Assembly: GCF_001640805.2 (NCBI RefSeq)
Contig: NC_066843.1
Location: 7,399,621-7,463,620 of the forward strand
Reading direction: 5' to 3'
Source of the DNA: Lates calcarifer
Taxonomy: Eukaryota > Chordata > Actinopteri > Centropomidae
DNA: 64,000 bases
The translations under genes and the position numbers were made by a program. The notes beneath the pieces were generated by a model. That model saw only the letters and a list, made by a program, of their open reading frames with translations, did no database searches and was not told where the DNA came from. Within the stretch, counting starts at the first letter, position 1, and every line of letters begins with the position of its first letter. Below, one piece after another: positions 1-37,719 of the stretch.

Positions 1-2270
1 ATGTTTATGCGCTTTACTGGAGAGAACAATCCATCTTACTTTTCTGAGTGATTAATGTATTAAAGGAGATCAAGTCAGATTATTGAGGCAGATAATGAAT
101 TACTGTCTCCAGTTCCTCAAAAGCCAGATTAGACCATATGTTCACTGAGAACACTACTTCACCGGGTTGTACCAATCAATATGGTTAAGTAGGAGTATTA
201 ACCCTCACTATCCTGACGATAATCAGGCCATATGTATATCCCTACCTTATAAACTAATCCACCTCTTGTATAAAATATTTTGTTTTGCTTTGATTATGTG
301 AGAAAGGTGCCTGATTTAGAGAGTGGAAAGATGTAAAATAACAAAAATATTTTGGTTCCTGCTCAATAAGAAGCAACACAACTTGGCTGCATTTATGTAC
401 GGTGAAAACCCCATTAACAACATCATAGATCCTTAACTAACTAACTAACTAACCTTCCTTATTTCAAGTAATGAAACATATGTCTATTATTTTGACAGTT
501 CATCAACCAAGTAAAGCTGTCCAACATAGCTAATCAGTAGTAGACCCACAGACAGTGACAGACAGTGTTATGCAGGTTCAGGGTGTAATTTCATTAGCCT
601 TGCTAAACCATTTAAATGCCCGGCGTGTGGCCGAGTGTGCAAATGGGGTTTACAGCCCTGCATTCCACCACAGCACCCCTGCGTCCAAATGCTGTAATGA
701 GACAATCACATTCCAGCTCAGAAGAAAAAAAAATGCTGAAGGAAACTCCAGCTGCAGACAAACCTGACCTGGAATTCCCAAACTTGCAGCCTGAGGGACT
801 CCCAGGGGTCTCTGATGGGATTCCAGGGGGTCCCTCAGGCAAAGGAGGAAGAGTCAGTTTTCACCATTATTACACTAACACTCACTAGATCTGAAAACAA
901 TGAGGAAATATATAGTTACCAGCTTATTAGGTCCGCCTATAATGATTACAGTGGCCCTGCAGTATTTCCTCCCTTCATGAAGGTTGTAAGTTTCAGTTTT
1001 GGTTTAAAACTTGTTGAGAGGCGCAGATGTAACTTCATCGTCATTCTGATGGCTTTAGTTGTGGAGCTAGTGAACTGTATTGCAATATGAGGATTAAATA
1101 TGAAGACATATTAAATACTGGAGCCACAGACCACTATCCCGCCCATGTAATAGCATGAATGACAGGACAGAGCCCATCTGAGTGCTGTGCAGCTGCTGCA
1201 ATCCCTGACTATTCCCTAGTAGGTGATTTAATACAGCCAGCAGCCCCATTACACAACAGCAGGACAGTGGTGTATTGTATGATGCAGTGTAACAGGCCGA
1301 TGACTACACCCCCATATCCTGCCAAGTTCTGCATGTCCTTCATCAAAACAACATCTGATGTGTTTATGATGTATCTGGAGAGTCTGCCACACATATCATA
1401 AGACATCATGTCATATTAAGTTAATTATTAAACAAACAATCAGCCATATTCACATTAAACAATTATATCATTCAGGAAGAAAAATTAATTTATGAATTGT
1501 ACCTAGTTTATTACGGGAAAACAATGAGGGCCACCAACTTCAAGAAAAAGGGTGAGTATTGCCATTTCCAACGTGACTCATTCGAGTTCTAGTCTTGTTT
1601 ACCCTCCTCTTACCCCGCTGACACACAGTTCCATCAGACCTCATCCATCTTCTGAGGATGTAAACTCCCCTCAGAGAGTGGCCACTAACCAGCCTTCAGT
1701 CGGCGAGACGAGCAAACGTGAGGGGCAAGAAGCTGCAAACGAAAAGCTTACGAACATCTGGAACTAATGAAAACTTGCAGAATGCACAGACCCACCCTCT
1801 CCCCCGAGTCCCCACAGTCTTCAGCGAGCTTTTCACTTCTTTTTTAGAAATAAATTAAATTAGAAATGGTTAGATTGTTGCAACAGATAATCCTGTGTGA
1901 GGAAAAGTTTCATAATGAAGGACGAACAGAAACAAACACCCAAATGTGGTGTGCTGGTTTAGAAATGACGTGTGGGGTAGGATTTGGCAATGCAACGTAC
2001 TGTATACTGTAGGATGGCTCCAGCACTCAAACTACTGCTTTAGTCGATTAAAAGTTGACATCGCGAGGCAAATGACAAATGACAAAAATACCAATACAGA
2101 CTGTAGGCTATGGAGTGAATTTTTACGAGGATATTGTGTTGAAAATGCACCGCTTTTCTTAAAATAATTTCCCTATATGATAAGGATTAAACCCGGTGAA
2201 ATATAAGGTCTGAATAAACTCAAACCTAAGTATGACAGGCGCCCTGTTAGCTGCAGTAGAATTAGCATTA
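1..2270. other. AT-rich flank without recognised gene
   Basis: No exon chain could be built on either strand. A (CTAA)n tract lies near 434-452. A GC-richer stretch at about 610-850 has short overlapping frames on both strands and no recognisable protein. If the CpG patch at 2.3-2.86 kb is the start of a minus-strand gene, this would be its first intron. Confidence 0.4.
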
Positions 2271-2279
2271 TTCTTATGA

Positions 2280-2860
2280 TAACAGAGATTTTCCGTTAAC
2301 GGCGCTCCGTGCAGCCTGAGTTAGCCTCCAATGATGCTCTGAACAAAAAGGCACGCACCGGAGGAGCGACCATGAGACTCAGCTAAACATTCCTCTGAAG
2401 GCAAAGAAACGCTAGTTTGAAATTAAGAAACCCAATTTAGTCAGGACATTAGGAGGAAATGTGAAATTTATAACTGAAGATAGGGTGGTTTAGGAGGATG
2501 AAAGGAGCCGTTACTTCGGAGAGACAGAGAGAGGACCGGGGGGAATGGGCAGGACCGACGCTTCACAAAAGAAGTCACACTCACAAGCAGACGCCTCGTG
2601 CGAAGCGCTTTAAAAATACCGTGTGGCCATGACAGACCAAGACAGCTTCCAAGCAGAGGAAATGTAAGTTTTTGTTTTTGCTGTTCTTACCTGCCCTCTA
2701 GAAAATCCTTTCAGCCGCCTCGGCCCAGGAGCGCTCACTGACAGAGAGACAAAAACACCGCAGCCAAGATGCTCCGCGCCCCCTCCCGCTTCTCTTAAAG
2801 GGCCAGCGGCCACGAGGCCAGGAAGGGATCTCACACACCTCCATCTCTACCTGCATCATC
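2280..2860 (-). promoter_or_regulatory. CpG-rich promoter-like patch with a candidate first-exon donor
   Basis: GC and CpG content rise sharply here. On minus, a candidate non-coding exon ends at 2691 with a strong donor (GGCAG|GTAAGAA), downstream of a CCTTTAAGAG TATA-like stretch. In human, KANK2 lies just beyond the 3' end of DOCK6 in the same orientation, so this could be a kank2 promoter; no kank2 coding exon is in the window to prove it. On plus, an ATG at about 2630 reads MTDQDSFQAEE into another good donor (AAT|GTAAGT at 2664). The two readings compete. Confidence 0.35.
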
Positions 2861-3040
2861 TTCAGGGGGGTCTTCAAGGATCTGAAAGGCGCCCATATAC
2901 CCCCCGAGGATCTTCTTCACGGACCTACAAGAGAGGATCTTCAAGGAAATCCGAACACCGCCATCAGCTCTCAATGACTTTCCAGGACCAGTTAGGCACA
3001 TGAAAAACCTCAGAGAAAGGGCCTGTCAGTGGTGGTGCAA

Positions 3041-3384
3041 GTATTCAGATCTTTTACATAAGAAAAAGTAGCAAAACCTAAAGGTACAATTACTCCTCTA
3101 CAAATAAAACTACTCTTTATGTAGAATAATCCCTGATATATTACAGGATTTTTATTATAACAGATGCATCAGATTATGCAGCAATTTATAATGTACCTGG
3201 TTAATGCTAATTTACACTATATACTGCTGGATACTTTGATCTATTACAGTGCATCATATTTTACAATCTGATCATATAGTCTGCATATTAAACGTACAAC
3301 AGTAGCCAGTAATAGTGTGGCAAAGTAGAATAAGATAGAAATACTCAAGTAAAGTACAAGTACCTCAAACTGTACTTAAATACA
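3041..3384. mobile_element. hAT-like MITE of the common percomorph AAGTAAAAGTAC family
   Basis: The unit begins GTATTCAGATCTTTTACATA, runs through a variant of the conserved interior (GATGCATCAGATTATGCAGC, GCATCATATTTTA) and ends AAGTAAAGTACAAGTACCTC followed by TGTACTTAAATAC. I recognise this as the abundant non-autonomous fish element; it has no coding capacity. The copy is internally diverged, so probably old. Confidence 0.65.
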
Positions 3385-3389
3385 GCTCT

Positions 3390-5554
3390 TACTCGACCCT
3401 CAAAGCTTCAAGGATATCAAGAACCTTCATGACTTTCCAAAGAAGTCCAAGGACCTCCAAGGTTCTCCATGGGCATCAAAGAACCACAGTGGAATGACAT
3501 GCCAGATCTCCCAAGGACCCCTTTACAGGGAATGTAGACAAATGGTACTAACAGAAGGCATCTGGATCAAATTGATCTTTCTTGTGTCGCTATAACCACG
3601 TAATGTATACTTTAGTGAATGGCGCAGGTCTGTGAAACTGTAGGAAGTAATGCGATTCAGCATCGGGATCAAAGTCCTGCGGTTTGCAAGTTGCATGTTG
3701 TCATGTTTACTAAAGGGTAACAGTAGGCGGACTAATCAGGAAAATCACTTTCACCTGTTCAGTCAGGTAATTACATCCATCACACAGCTGTACCCAGGTG
3801 TTCCTGGTTAAAGAGCCTGATTAAAAGCAAGAATAAAAATAACATGACAAACTGCGCTGGACAATTTCAATATTTGCAAAAACAGAAATACATGTATAGT
3901 ATATCTGTGATTCAGCCATGTGTATTTATAATTGCTCATATTGGACATGAACTAATTAACCTTTAAAATAAAACTTGAGGGAAGTAACATGAAATTTAAC
4001 TCTGAAAATTAAAACCCTTATATTGCCTTATTACAATGTGATTCAAACAGTATAAAATTCCTATACAGCATAATGGGAATATTAAATATTTTCTACAACT
4101 GTCATTAAAAAACAGTGTTATAAATGTGTCACAGTGACTGATATTAACAATTAAGACTACTCCATGTGTTTACAGTGTCTCTGTAGCCTCACAAACGAAA
4201 GATGACTGGAGGCATAGGAAAAGAAATTTAATAGAATGCAGTAAAAAAAAGACAGTGTAAATAAATTAAAAAAGTGTTTGTCTAATTGGTTAAAAAACAA
4301 TTTACAGCCTTGTAAAAATAACAAAAGCACAGATATTTTAGTCATTACAGTGTTAATGTGCTGCAGTTTGTTGTACTACAATAGTGCAATATAATACATA
4401 CAGTAGTTGGAAATGGCTACAATGAATATAAATCTTCCACAGCCAGGGTGGTGGACGCATATAAGATATCTGGAGTGCTTTTTGACAGAAGTTCAAACAG
4501 TCTGCCTTAAACTACACAGACAACATATATCCAGTTATCAGAGTGTACTGCAGGGTGACAGTAAATGTCACAGTTTGAACATACAGTATTTGTGTGGGTG
4601 AAATCGATGGCCTGGCTGAGGGCAGTGCCTCTGTGATAAACATCTGATATGACTGCAGTGCATTACAAGAGAATTTCACAGGTAAAAAAAACACATATTT
4701 AAACATCCGTTTCTGTAACTAATGCTTTCCTCTTAAACTGCTGCTACAGCATGTCCCTCCTGGTCTAAGACCTGAGCATGGACAGAACGACCCCACCTCC
4801 TCTTTATAATGAATTCTTATAAGAAGAGATGGGCAGATAAATGTGACAGCTTGAAGAAGAAGGAATGTCAGTTATTTGGTCTGTTGATAGCAAAAGAAAA
4901 CTCCCTGGGACTATTTAATAACCAAGTCTGGCAGTGACTACTACCAGACATAGTTTAGAAAGAAAGATCTCTTACAAATTAAATAAGGCCACAACACAAA
5001 ACAGACAACCTACAGCGTCTTCAAAAGCAAACACTAGAAGAAAAAGGAAAACAGACACACTCATGAGCAAACCCCCCGCCCCAAATGATTTGGATACAAA
5101 ATGTGTTTGGCAGCTCTAGTCCTGTAAAAACTTAAGTTAAAACCAGTTCAGGCTCAGAGAGATTACTTTGGATAGTCAGTGAGGAGACTTTGCTTTTGAA
5201 GGCTTGGTTTTAAAACGCTGACATGTCAGAGCCTTGCTCCAAATGACGATGTTTACAGTGCAGATAACCTTCCAGTATAAACAGCCGAGGTTTTCTCCTA
5301 CAGAGGTGTGAGTGGTGGTGGTAAATGGGGGAGATGGGAAAGAGGTGACAAGTGTGGCTGTGTGTGTGTGGCGGGGGGATTATGGCGTGACTGGGTGGCC
5401 GTGGGGGTGGGTGGGTAAAATAACGGGGCTAGATGAGGAAGGGGACGGTGTGTGTGACAGTTGGTGCGCAGTGCAGTGGGGGGAGGGGGAAACAGACAGA
5501 GAAGAGATGGTGCTAATTTCTAAAGCCCGTTCTGTGCTGTTATCCCATTTTGCC
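3390..5554 (-). other. dock6: dock6 3' flank / probable 3'UTR
   Basis: There are no coding exons. The minus-strand transcript of dock6 must end here. An ATTAAA at 4914-4919 (minus) would give a 3'UTR of about 640 nt; another ATTAAA lies near 4224. Which is used is unknown. Confidence 0.35.
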
Positions 5555-29254
<23,700 letters not shown>

Positions 29255-32200
29255 TTCTTGTCCCCATGTAAAGAAAGTCTTCGAAGTCTAACTGAAAGCA
29301 CTCCGCCACCTCCGGTGCTTCTGGCTCTGTCCCGTCTTGAGCGGGGGATGCGGACACTCAGACCGCTTCCTTCTCCACGCTGGGACCGGGCAGGGATCCC
29401 TCCTTGTTCCTCCTAGCGGCCGGGAGCTGAACCGTGGCATTAGTGTCAAGTCAAACGTCACGTACGTACTGCATCCGGTATACCTTTAAAAATAAAAGCA
29501 CGTCTTCTATTCTCTAAAATGTATTTTTGCGTTATACGTAATGATGCAACACCAGTTTAATATCATCTAATTCACAGCGTAATTTTGTAAAGTTAAAGCA
29601 GCTTCAAACGCGCATAACGATGCTTTTCGATTTCATATCACCATAGGAATCTTCACTTTACTTCCGGTCTTATTGTTTCTCTCCATTAGTTTGACCTGCT
29701 TGCACAAGGTGTCTATATCCACCATCTGTTCCTGCTGAAATCTCACCTGACCGGTTTAGTGCGCTCTGAAAATGGCGCATATCCACCTCAGCCTTAGGTT
29801 TCACTTCTGTATTAAATTTAGGAAGCAGGCAAAAGAAGTTTCAAGCCCGACATTACTCTCACAATGGCTTGCTTTGGAAAGATTATTTCTTTACTTTGAT
29901 TACACGACTTTAATAAAATCCCACCTAAAACCAGCTGGTGTGAAATGTCCCCGCTGTTTGAGTGGAATATGATTTGATATTTCTCCAGTTTCATGTTTAC
30001 TCCATTACTTTAATTTCCCAAGGACTGTCCTGTTGTTGATTGCCAAGTTTAATCTCATTCGGGAAAAAAAAACCCTCAAACGCGTAATAGCAACATCTAG
30101 AGGACTGCCTGCACTATGTCATGTCTCCAGTAGACAACACAGAGTGTGGCACTGAGACTACACCAGCAGGTGGGGCTGTTCACCATGACTGGAAAAGAAA
30201 GAAAGCCTTGCCTCATCAGTGATTGTTTAAGATTCAGTCTTCAAAATTTGACCTCTACAAGGAGATAGGAAATAGCTACAGCTGTCTTTACGGGCCGACT
30301 GTCCAACAGTGCCTCAAAGTCACATTAGTTAGTCTATTTTGATATAAATGTTTAAAAATCATCAAACAAACCACCATAAATGCTCTGGATTGTTTAAGGT
30401 GGATAAAAACAAAAATGTCAGAGACAGTTTATTTGACAGGGTCCTCTCTCTGTCCTGTCTGAGCAGATGAGGAAGGACATTGGCAGTGACTCTCACTGAT
30501 GGAGGGCTTGTCAGTTTATTGCAATGGCAGGTCTGCATCTCCCTCCTCCCTGTCTGCAATCACTCTATACCCCCATGCCTACTACAAAGAAGTAATATAG
30601 CCATTCTCGCTGCTGCAGCCCCCCACCCCCCTGCTCCCTCACTCTAGCCCACAGTCGTCCTATTCAGCACCCTGGAGAGCTGCTGCAGGTACTCGGGCCG
30701 TCCTCTGTGAGATGGCTGATGAATGGCATGAATTGTATAGGAAGAGATGTGAAAAATGGAGAGAGGAGGGAGGGGAGGGGTGGTGGTGGTGGAGGTAAAA
30801 TTAACCTTGCGTGACAGAGGCTTTGGCTGTAGCCGAGCAAGGACAGACGTCTCGGGGATATATGTTTATGCATGGAGCAGCAGTCAGAGCAGCATCATAG
30901 CTCGCAGCAGGCATGGCTCTGGCCCATAGACAACGCTAATGAAAATAAATGAAGCTCACGCTCCCTGTCTCTCTCCTATACAGGCACACTTCCACCACAA
31001 TGCCAAAACTCATCGTTCTTTCTCCGCTGCTCCCAGGTTCAGCAAATTCTAATTCATTGCACTGTGGTACTTTCCATAATTGATTTGTTTAGTAATGAAA
31101 TATATTGTTCTTCTCGCGGCATTCATATATACATACATCTCAGACATATCCAATCAAACTAACCTGGAGAGATATATTTTTATATATTTACAATGAACAT
31201 TTAAATATAAATTTACTGAGCAGATATACTGTGTGTTTGTGTGACATTGCAGTGTCCTTGCATAGTTGGAAAGCCCACGTTCTATAAGTGGGCTGAACCC
31301 ATGCCGGCTTTATCCTTCTGTCCGCACCTTCCCTGCCTGCTTCCTTGCCTTTCTGTTCATCGAAGGCTTTCAATTCCTAGATCGGCACTATTGTTTGAGC
31401 GCCCAGCCCCCACGGCAGCCAGAGCCCCCACCACCACCACCATCACTGCTGTGTTACCAAAGAACAAAAGAGAGAGTGTCAGACACCACCCACTAGATCT
31501 CTTTCACACCAGAGCCCCCACCTCAGTTCCAGATGGGGTTGCCTTTTTTCAGGGTTTCTCTCAACCCCAAGAGTCCTCCAAAATGGATGCCCCCCCCCCC
31601 CCCCAGAGCCCACTACTCAGCTGCCCGTCATCCACCTGCTCCGCCGCCACGCGCCCGTGGCCAGGGCACGTCCCCTCTCTATCCCACCCCACCAGGGAGT
31701 CCTATTAAAATCATTAACCACTTTTTTTTTTTTTTAAGCTGGGGTCTGCTTCCAGGACATTACTCCAGCAGCAGCACAAACTTTAACAACATTAAGCGCT
31801 AAATAGGAAGGACAAACCCATAATCTGTCTTTTAGATAAAGAGGATTAGCGAAAGAAAGGAGAAAAAACACACTTGCAATAATTATTTAAAAGAAAGATA
31901 AAAGATAATGCTTTTCTGAGTTAGTTAATGTGATGTAAAACTTAAATACTAAAAAAAAAAATAATTGCCTACATTTTCCTAGATCTTGTTAGTTCAGCTG
32001 CTCTCAAAACAGCGTGGAGGAATTACACCAGACTGAATATTGTAATCAATAATGCTAATTCTAATCTCCGTCCTGAGGTGGTGTCCAACACAAGAGGGGC
32101 AGGCAGATGCTCATTTGTTTGCTTCTCTCAAAGAATCAACATGTAGCATCTTCAGGAGAATCTCTGCCTTAACCTCTCTGTACCCCTGTTTTGACCTTTC

Positions 32201-34114
32201 CCCTCCCGGGGCCAGAGAGAGTGAGGTGTAGCAACAGGACACATCTGCTACGAGACAGCTGTTAAGTCTCCTAATGTTGATCCTACAGTCAGAACTTGGA
32301 GGGAGGGGTGGGGGTGTGGGTAAAGGTAATCGCTGCTGAATCACTCAAAATGTGCTCAATTGTGCCAAAGCACACCAACCTACAGCTCTCTGTATTCACC
32401 TCTCTGTCGTCCTTGAAACTGTTTTAGCTAATCAAACAAAAACAGCCACACTTTCTCCTCTGCCTACATTACATGCATGGATGCGTGCTTTGCTGCCACT
32501 CACTAACCAAGATTTATGGAAATGTTCCCTACCAGCTTCACTCAGTGCAATGCATACACTGCTATTAGCCGTGTTCCACACTTGAATATATGCAGATATA
32601 TGCATATAATATGTTTATGAGTTATTTACAGCACTTGCTTTAGACTTAATACAGGTTCTGTGCTGCAGGAAATGACAAAACCCCCACCACCACCACCATC
32701 ACCATTACTACCACCCCCATCCCAACACCATCCTCCGGTCCCTAAGGGTTCAAGCACCCAAATCAATTGAAAGAAAGAAGAGTGCACTGTGGTCCTCCCC
32801 CTACATCTGTCAGGGAGGGAAAACAGGAGGGGCCGCACTCATGGGCCGTACACAGGAACAATATCACTCCATCTGTCACAAACCGTTTCATCTCTGATGG
32901 GATGAAATATAGCTCACAAATACATCTACCTCTATATCATCTACGTGTATTAGCTTACTACTGCCCAAGCCTCTACCAATTCCCAGAAGCACACGCAGTG
33001 GCTTTTTGTCTCGTATTACCTTCCTCCCACCAGCCAGCACTCTCCAACCAACTTGCAAATTATGCTTTTAAGCCAAACAGCATGTTAAAAGAAATTATTC
33101 CACTTTACACAGTGAGCCAGTTAATGAAAATGGAAGAGCACCAAGTAACGAAATTTACATGTAAAAAGTTGCAGAGTGAACACACAGAGCAGCCAATATG
33201 AATGCTTAATGAAAGAGAGAGCACATATTGCATTTGGAGGAAATACTGGAAAAAAGTAAGATACAATCTGCTAATAACCAGAGAGCTCTTTCATATTCAA
33301 ATGTTGCTGCTGCTGTGTTTGGAGGATGGGTGTGGCCGGTTGATTCTTCTTGCCTCCTGAGCTGTCGCGGCTTTGTGACGTCCACAATCGCATTTGCTCT
33401 ATCGAGTTATGCTATCGCACTGGTCAGCATCCAGTGCCGGGGACAAAATGACAACCCCCCCCACAACAATGCCTATTAAAAGTCCACGGTGCTGCACTCT
33501 GATCTCCTGACAAAACAAGGTAGCCCAGTGATCCGGTAAAGCTGTAAGAACAGCACAAAATGGCCTGACTGTTTACTGGAGGGGAGGAATTAGGAAAAAA
33601 AATCCCACATCCCCAAAAGCCATCATGCATCTCTCTCAGCAGCAGGTAGAGCTGCAATCTCAGTCATTCATATTTAATTCCACAAGAGTTTCCGGCCAGA
33701 CTAATGTGCTATTGATTTCAAGTCTCCTATTACTGAAACGGGGGAGGGCCATGAAGGGGGGGAGCTGGACTACAGGGAGTGAGAGCAAGAGATTGAAAGA
33801 GGAGAGGAGGAAGGAGGAAGGACGAAGATGGAGGGGGAGAAAATAGAGAGTAATGGCTAAACCAGTGAGTTTTTCTAGGGAACATTATCATATTCCCTTT
33901 GGACAGCCGCTGTTATCTATCTAATAATCTAGCTTTTGTCTTCCGAGTAAATGTGGAACATCCTACATTAAAATACAATGAGAACATTTCAGGTTGGAAA
34001 TGTGTTTTATACAGTTTATTGTTCATTAAAAGTTGAGTTCATGAAGCTAAAAACAGCTCAGCTTAAAAGGAACAGGTAAACCTGCACCTCATCTGTTCAT
34101 TTTGTGTCTGTCAC

Positions 34115-34115
<1 letters not shown>

Positions 34116-34175
<60 letters not shown>
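34116..34175. repeat. (GT)n microsatellite
   Basis: About 58 nt of uninterrupted GT dinucleotides in the dock6-elavl3 intergenic region. Confidence 0.95.
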
Positions 34176-34177
<2 letters not shown>

Positions 34178-35023
34178 TCATGTCAGATAGAAAGAGAGCA
34201 GCAGGAAAAGGAGAGAGAGAAAAACAAAGAGAATGTCTAAGAGCTTTGTGTATTTAAGGTCTCTCCCTAGATACCAACTCAGACAGGACAAAATGAAAGA
34301 TTAATAACCACGGCTTTATATTTAAAAGGTTTTGAGTAAAACATGGTCTTTGGACAGAAGGTTGGTCCTGCTTCGCCCCACCTCAAAGCCACATGGACGC
34401 TCATGCACATGTGAAGATAAAGACGTGGCACAGATCTTATCATTAAGATGCGTCACAATATGAATGACTTTCTTTTAATCATATAACAAGTAACACATCG
34501 CCTGAAAGGTTAAACATATCCCGTTCTGCGATGAATACAACAAAGACATATAACCGTACACAAAATATTAAAACAGGCACATGGAAAGCAGAATATAATC
34601 CATAAATAAAAAGATGACAAGAGCGTCTACTTCAGAGACTTCCTCCCACCAGCCTGTCTACTCTAATAATAGCCCAGAGACAACACATCCAGACAGACAG
34701 AGGGAGAGAAAGATATAGAGAAAAAGAGAGGAGAGAGACAGAGAGAAAGTGCAAGAGTGAACCCATGAGGGAGGATACCACAAGAAAATTGCCAAAATCA
34801 TACATAAAGGGTTGAATTAGGCCAGTAGCCATTATCAACAAATGTCCTTTTTAAAAAGAGGCTAATTTAATTTTGGATCCTTTCCTGAAAGCAATAACTG
34901 CTTCACTGCTGCCGCCACAAAACCCCTGAACTGCCAAGAGCCAGGCCCAGTGGAGAGACCACTGAATTAACCAGACCTGAGGCTGAATCATACTACCCAT
35001 CCCCCAGATACACTGTTATAGTG

Positions 35024-35031
35024 TCACTCTC

Positions 35032-35065
<34 letters not shown>

Positions 35066-35096
35066 CTCTCCATCTCTCTCTCTCTCACACACACAG
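35024..35096. repeat. (CT)n microsatellite
   Basis: CT dinucleotides with a few interruptions, ending in a short CA run. Confidence 0.9.
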
Positions 35097-37572
35097 GCCA
35101 CTACCTTACCGCAGGGCAATGGCAACAGGCATGCATTTTGACGTAAGACTAGGAGAATAATAGAGATGAGGCTGAGGAATTCAGACCTAAAGGGTTTTTG
35201 CAATTTACAAGGTTTTGTATCATTATAGATTTACTAGCCTGAGTTCAAGTACATAATGAATTACAAATTCACACAGTGCTGGCATATGGATTTCAATGAA
35301 GCACTTTATAGATAAATTGCACAATTAAAAATCCAATGTTAAATGTCTGCACTTCTGTGTTTCTTCTGACATGTTTTCTAGGATAACTGTACAGTTAGCA
35401 GTGCTTACTATGTTTTCACAGCCCACAGTTCATCCCCCTGGCACCAAGAAGCATTCCACGATATGCCAAAAGAAAAGGACCACTGCAACAAGACTCCTAA
35501 TCACCACTAGTGGAGGAACCCTTAACAATAAGAAAATAATCAGTAGAATAACAAAGGGGCTTTTAAGCAAAACCAATGCTTGATCCTTTGATTCAGTAAT
35601 GTGCAATAGGCGCTTCAAATGCCCTCTTACCCACAGGGAGGATTCAGCTGCCTGTGCTACTAACCAGGGCTCTAATGAGGGGCCACAATTAAGCCCATTT
35701 ATTCACATTAAGTGTGAACTGTAAGTGGGGCTGCAGTCAGTTGACGGACCTGGGTGCCTTTGTGCTACAAGAGCCACTTTTATTCAGCAAACAAAGACGG
35801 AAAAAACACAAGCACCTAATGACCGAATCTGGTCGTCTCCTCTCAGACGTCCATACACACCGGCAGAAACACACACACACATGTGCGCATGCACACAGAC
35901 ACACTCTTCCTCCCTCTCTAACAAACTGACTCAAAGGCTCCAACGCATCCAGGCTGAGTTGAGTCACTGCTTGACAGAACGGTGGGGGCGGGGTTAAGAC
36001 AGACTGACAGTGGGGCTCCATCTCTATCCTCTTATTAACGCTTAACGAGTGCTTTCCTCATGCAATATTCATCTCCACTAATATCATCCAAGCTCCGAGT
36101 CGAGCTTGCTACTTATGTAAGGCAATTATGTAAAATATCAGACAGGGCCCATGTTCAGAATCTGACTAGAAGAGAGCTCCAGGACAATAACTGAAAGGAA
36201 GAGGGGGTATATGAGAGCGATTGGGAAGTAGGGACTGGAAGGTGGGAGAAACTGTAAGAGACATACAGAATGAGAAAAATGAGTCACTTCTGTGTCCTGT
36301 ACTACTATCTTCATCTGATTATAGACTAACATCCATCAAAGGCAAGTGGCCAGTGTCAATAATGCAAACGATTTCCTCCCTCGCCCCACCATCATTCCTT
36401 ACAGCCAGAGACATGAGAGGACTCCTCAAGGTCAGTTTTGGAGAAAGAGCAGAGCAGAGTAACCGACTGTTGTTGCAGCAGGGCTCACCACTTGTCCACT
36501 CATCAACACATAAAACACACACACACACACACGGGAAGCTTTTATCCTACACACAGCACAACCCCTCTTTGCCATCTCACTTCCTCACAGTGAACAGCAA
36601 CCCCAGACATACACATAACACAAATAAACAAACACACACACTGATTTACACACACTTGCATGCACACCCCCCCACCCACCCCCCCAGGTCAAGGCCCTAT
36701 GGGGGTCTGCACAGAAATAGGTCATTTGTCACACATGATGTCCCGGGGCAGGGGATGCATTATAGATGAGCCCAAACAGCATGTCTCAGTGAGCACTCTC
36801 CACACAGCTAGGGACACAGGAGGGAGCAGCAGGAGGTGGGCAGAGAGGGATGAGAACTCCTCAGGAAGGAGGATACTGGGATGTTGTAAAGTGAGACAAA
36901 AAAAATCACTGCTGGATGCATTTTCTGCTCCTAAAACAGGAAAAAGAAATCATTCAGCACAGCCTGATACAGAGCTACAACTGCACCTTTCTCAACTTTT
37001 CACTGAATGGACGTAAATTAATTCAGAGGGCATCTAATTTGTTATTCTCATGTCTGCACCTGACCCTATAGTTTGCCATCTGCCTTGCATATGAGAGGTC
37101 CAGGCTTCTTATGGATTTAATGCTTTGTTTCTAGCCACAGTTCACACCCAATTATTGCATATTTTGTGTCTTCTGTGATTATCAGCTGAAAACGTGGACT
37201 CAGAAAGTCTGCCGATCTGCACTCAAAATTGCTTTTATTCTAAAAGACAAAGGCCCAAGGAGTGAAGTTGTTTGCTATGGTTTCAAACGGGCCTAAATGG
37301 AGAATAAGAGAGAAAGGAAGGGGCTGCGCCGAGGGAGAAGCAAGTGAAAAGTGTGGGGAACGAGAGAGACAAGTCTGCTGTCTTCTGCTGCACCCATCTG
37401 TTCTGAAAGTGCAGGTGGAGCCCTATTCACTCCACTCTGCATGTGTGTGTGAAGAGGGGGGCAGGAAGAAAGGAAGGGCAGCAAGAAGGAGGGAGTGGAG
37501 AGATGGAAGGGCAGTGATGGAAAAGGGAAAGAGGGGAGGGAGAGAAGGAGGGAAGGATGGAGGGAGGAGTGC

Positions 37573-37592
37573 GGGGGGGGGGGGGGGGGGGG
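37573..37592. repeat. Poly-G run of 20 upstream of the elavl3 promoter
   Basis: Twenty consecutive G close the purine-rich tract (about 37440-37593) that lies about 80 bp upstream of the CCAAT box. It has quadruplex or triplex potential and is a likely site of assembly error. Confidence 0.9.
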
Positions 37593-37674
37593 CTCTTGGT
37601 GATCTCTCCTGAAGGGGATAATGGGAGAGGAGCGCATTGCAATGGCTGCCATGTAGTACCCTCCCTGCACAATT

Positions 37675-37719
37675 AGCCAATCAGCAGCGCGCTTTGCCAG
37701 CCAGGAGGACGCATAAAAG
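37675..37719 (+). promoter_or_regulatory. elavl3: elavl3 core promoter: CCAAT box and TATA-like box
   Basis: AGCCAATCAGCAG at 37675-37687 and CATAAAAG at 37712-37719 are spaced as a CCAAT/TATA promoter. Initiation is expected near 37743, which gives a 5'UTR of about 400 nt up to the ATG at 38150. HuC is expressed in postmitotic neurons. No RE1 silencer was recognised nearby, although E-boxes such as CAGCTG occur in intron 1 (about 38600). Confidence 0.6.

Larger units (their letters stand above)
29461..37600. other. 8-kb intergenic region between dock6 and elavl3
   Basis: No exon chain was recognised on either strand; open frames are short and low-complexity. It holds a (GT)n run at 34116-34175, a (CT)n/(CTCT) run at about 35024-35096, a C-rich stretch at about 36665-36690 and polypurine tracts at 33725-33845 and 37440-37593. 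It is upstream of the elavl3 promoter, so distal neuronal regulatory elements are plausible but were not identified. Confidence 0.5.

Noticed and set aside
31241..31802. Overlapping Pro-rich open frames on plus (up to 155 codons)
   Set aside because: Composition-driven frames through CCA/CCC-rich DNA; no domain, no consistent splice context.
36221..36769. 182-codon plus-strand open frame
   Set aside because: Second half is a translated CA microsatellite (repeated Thr-His); no homology recognised.
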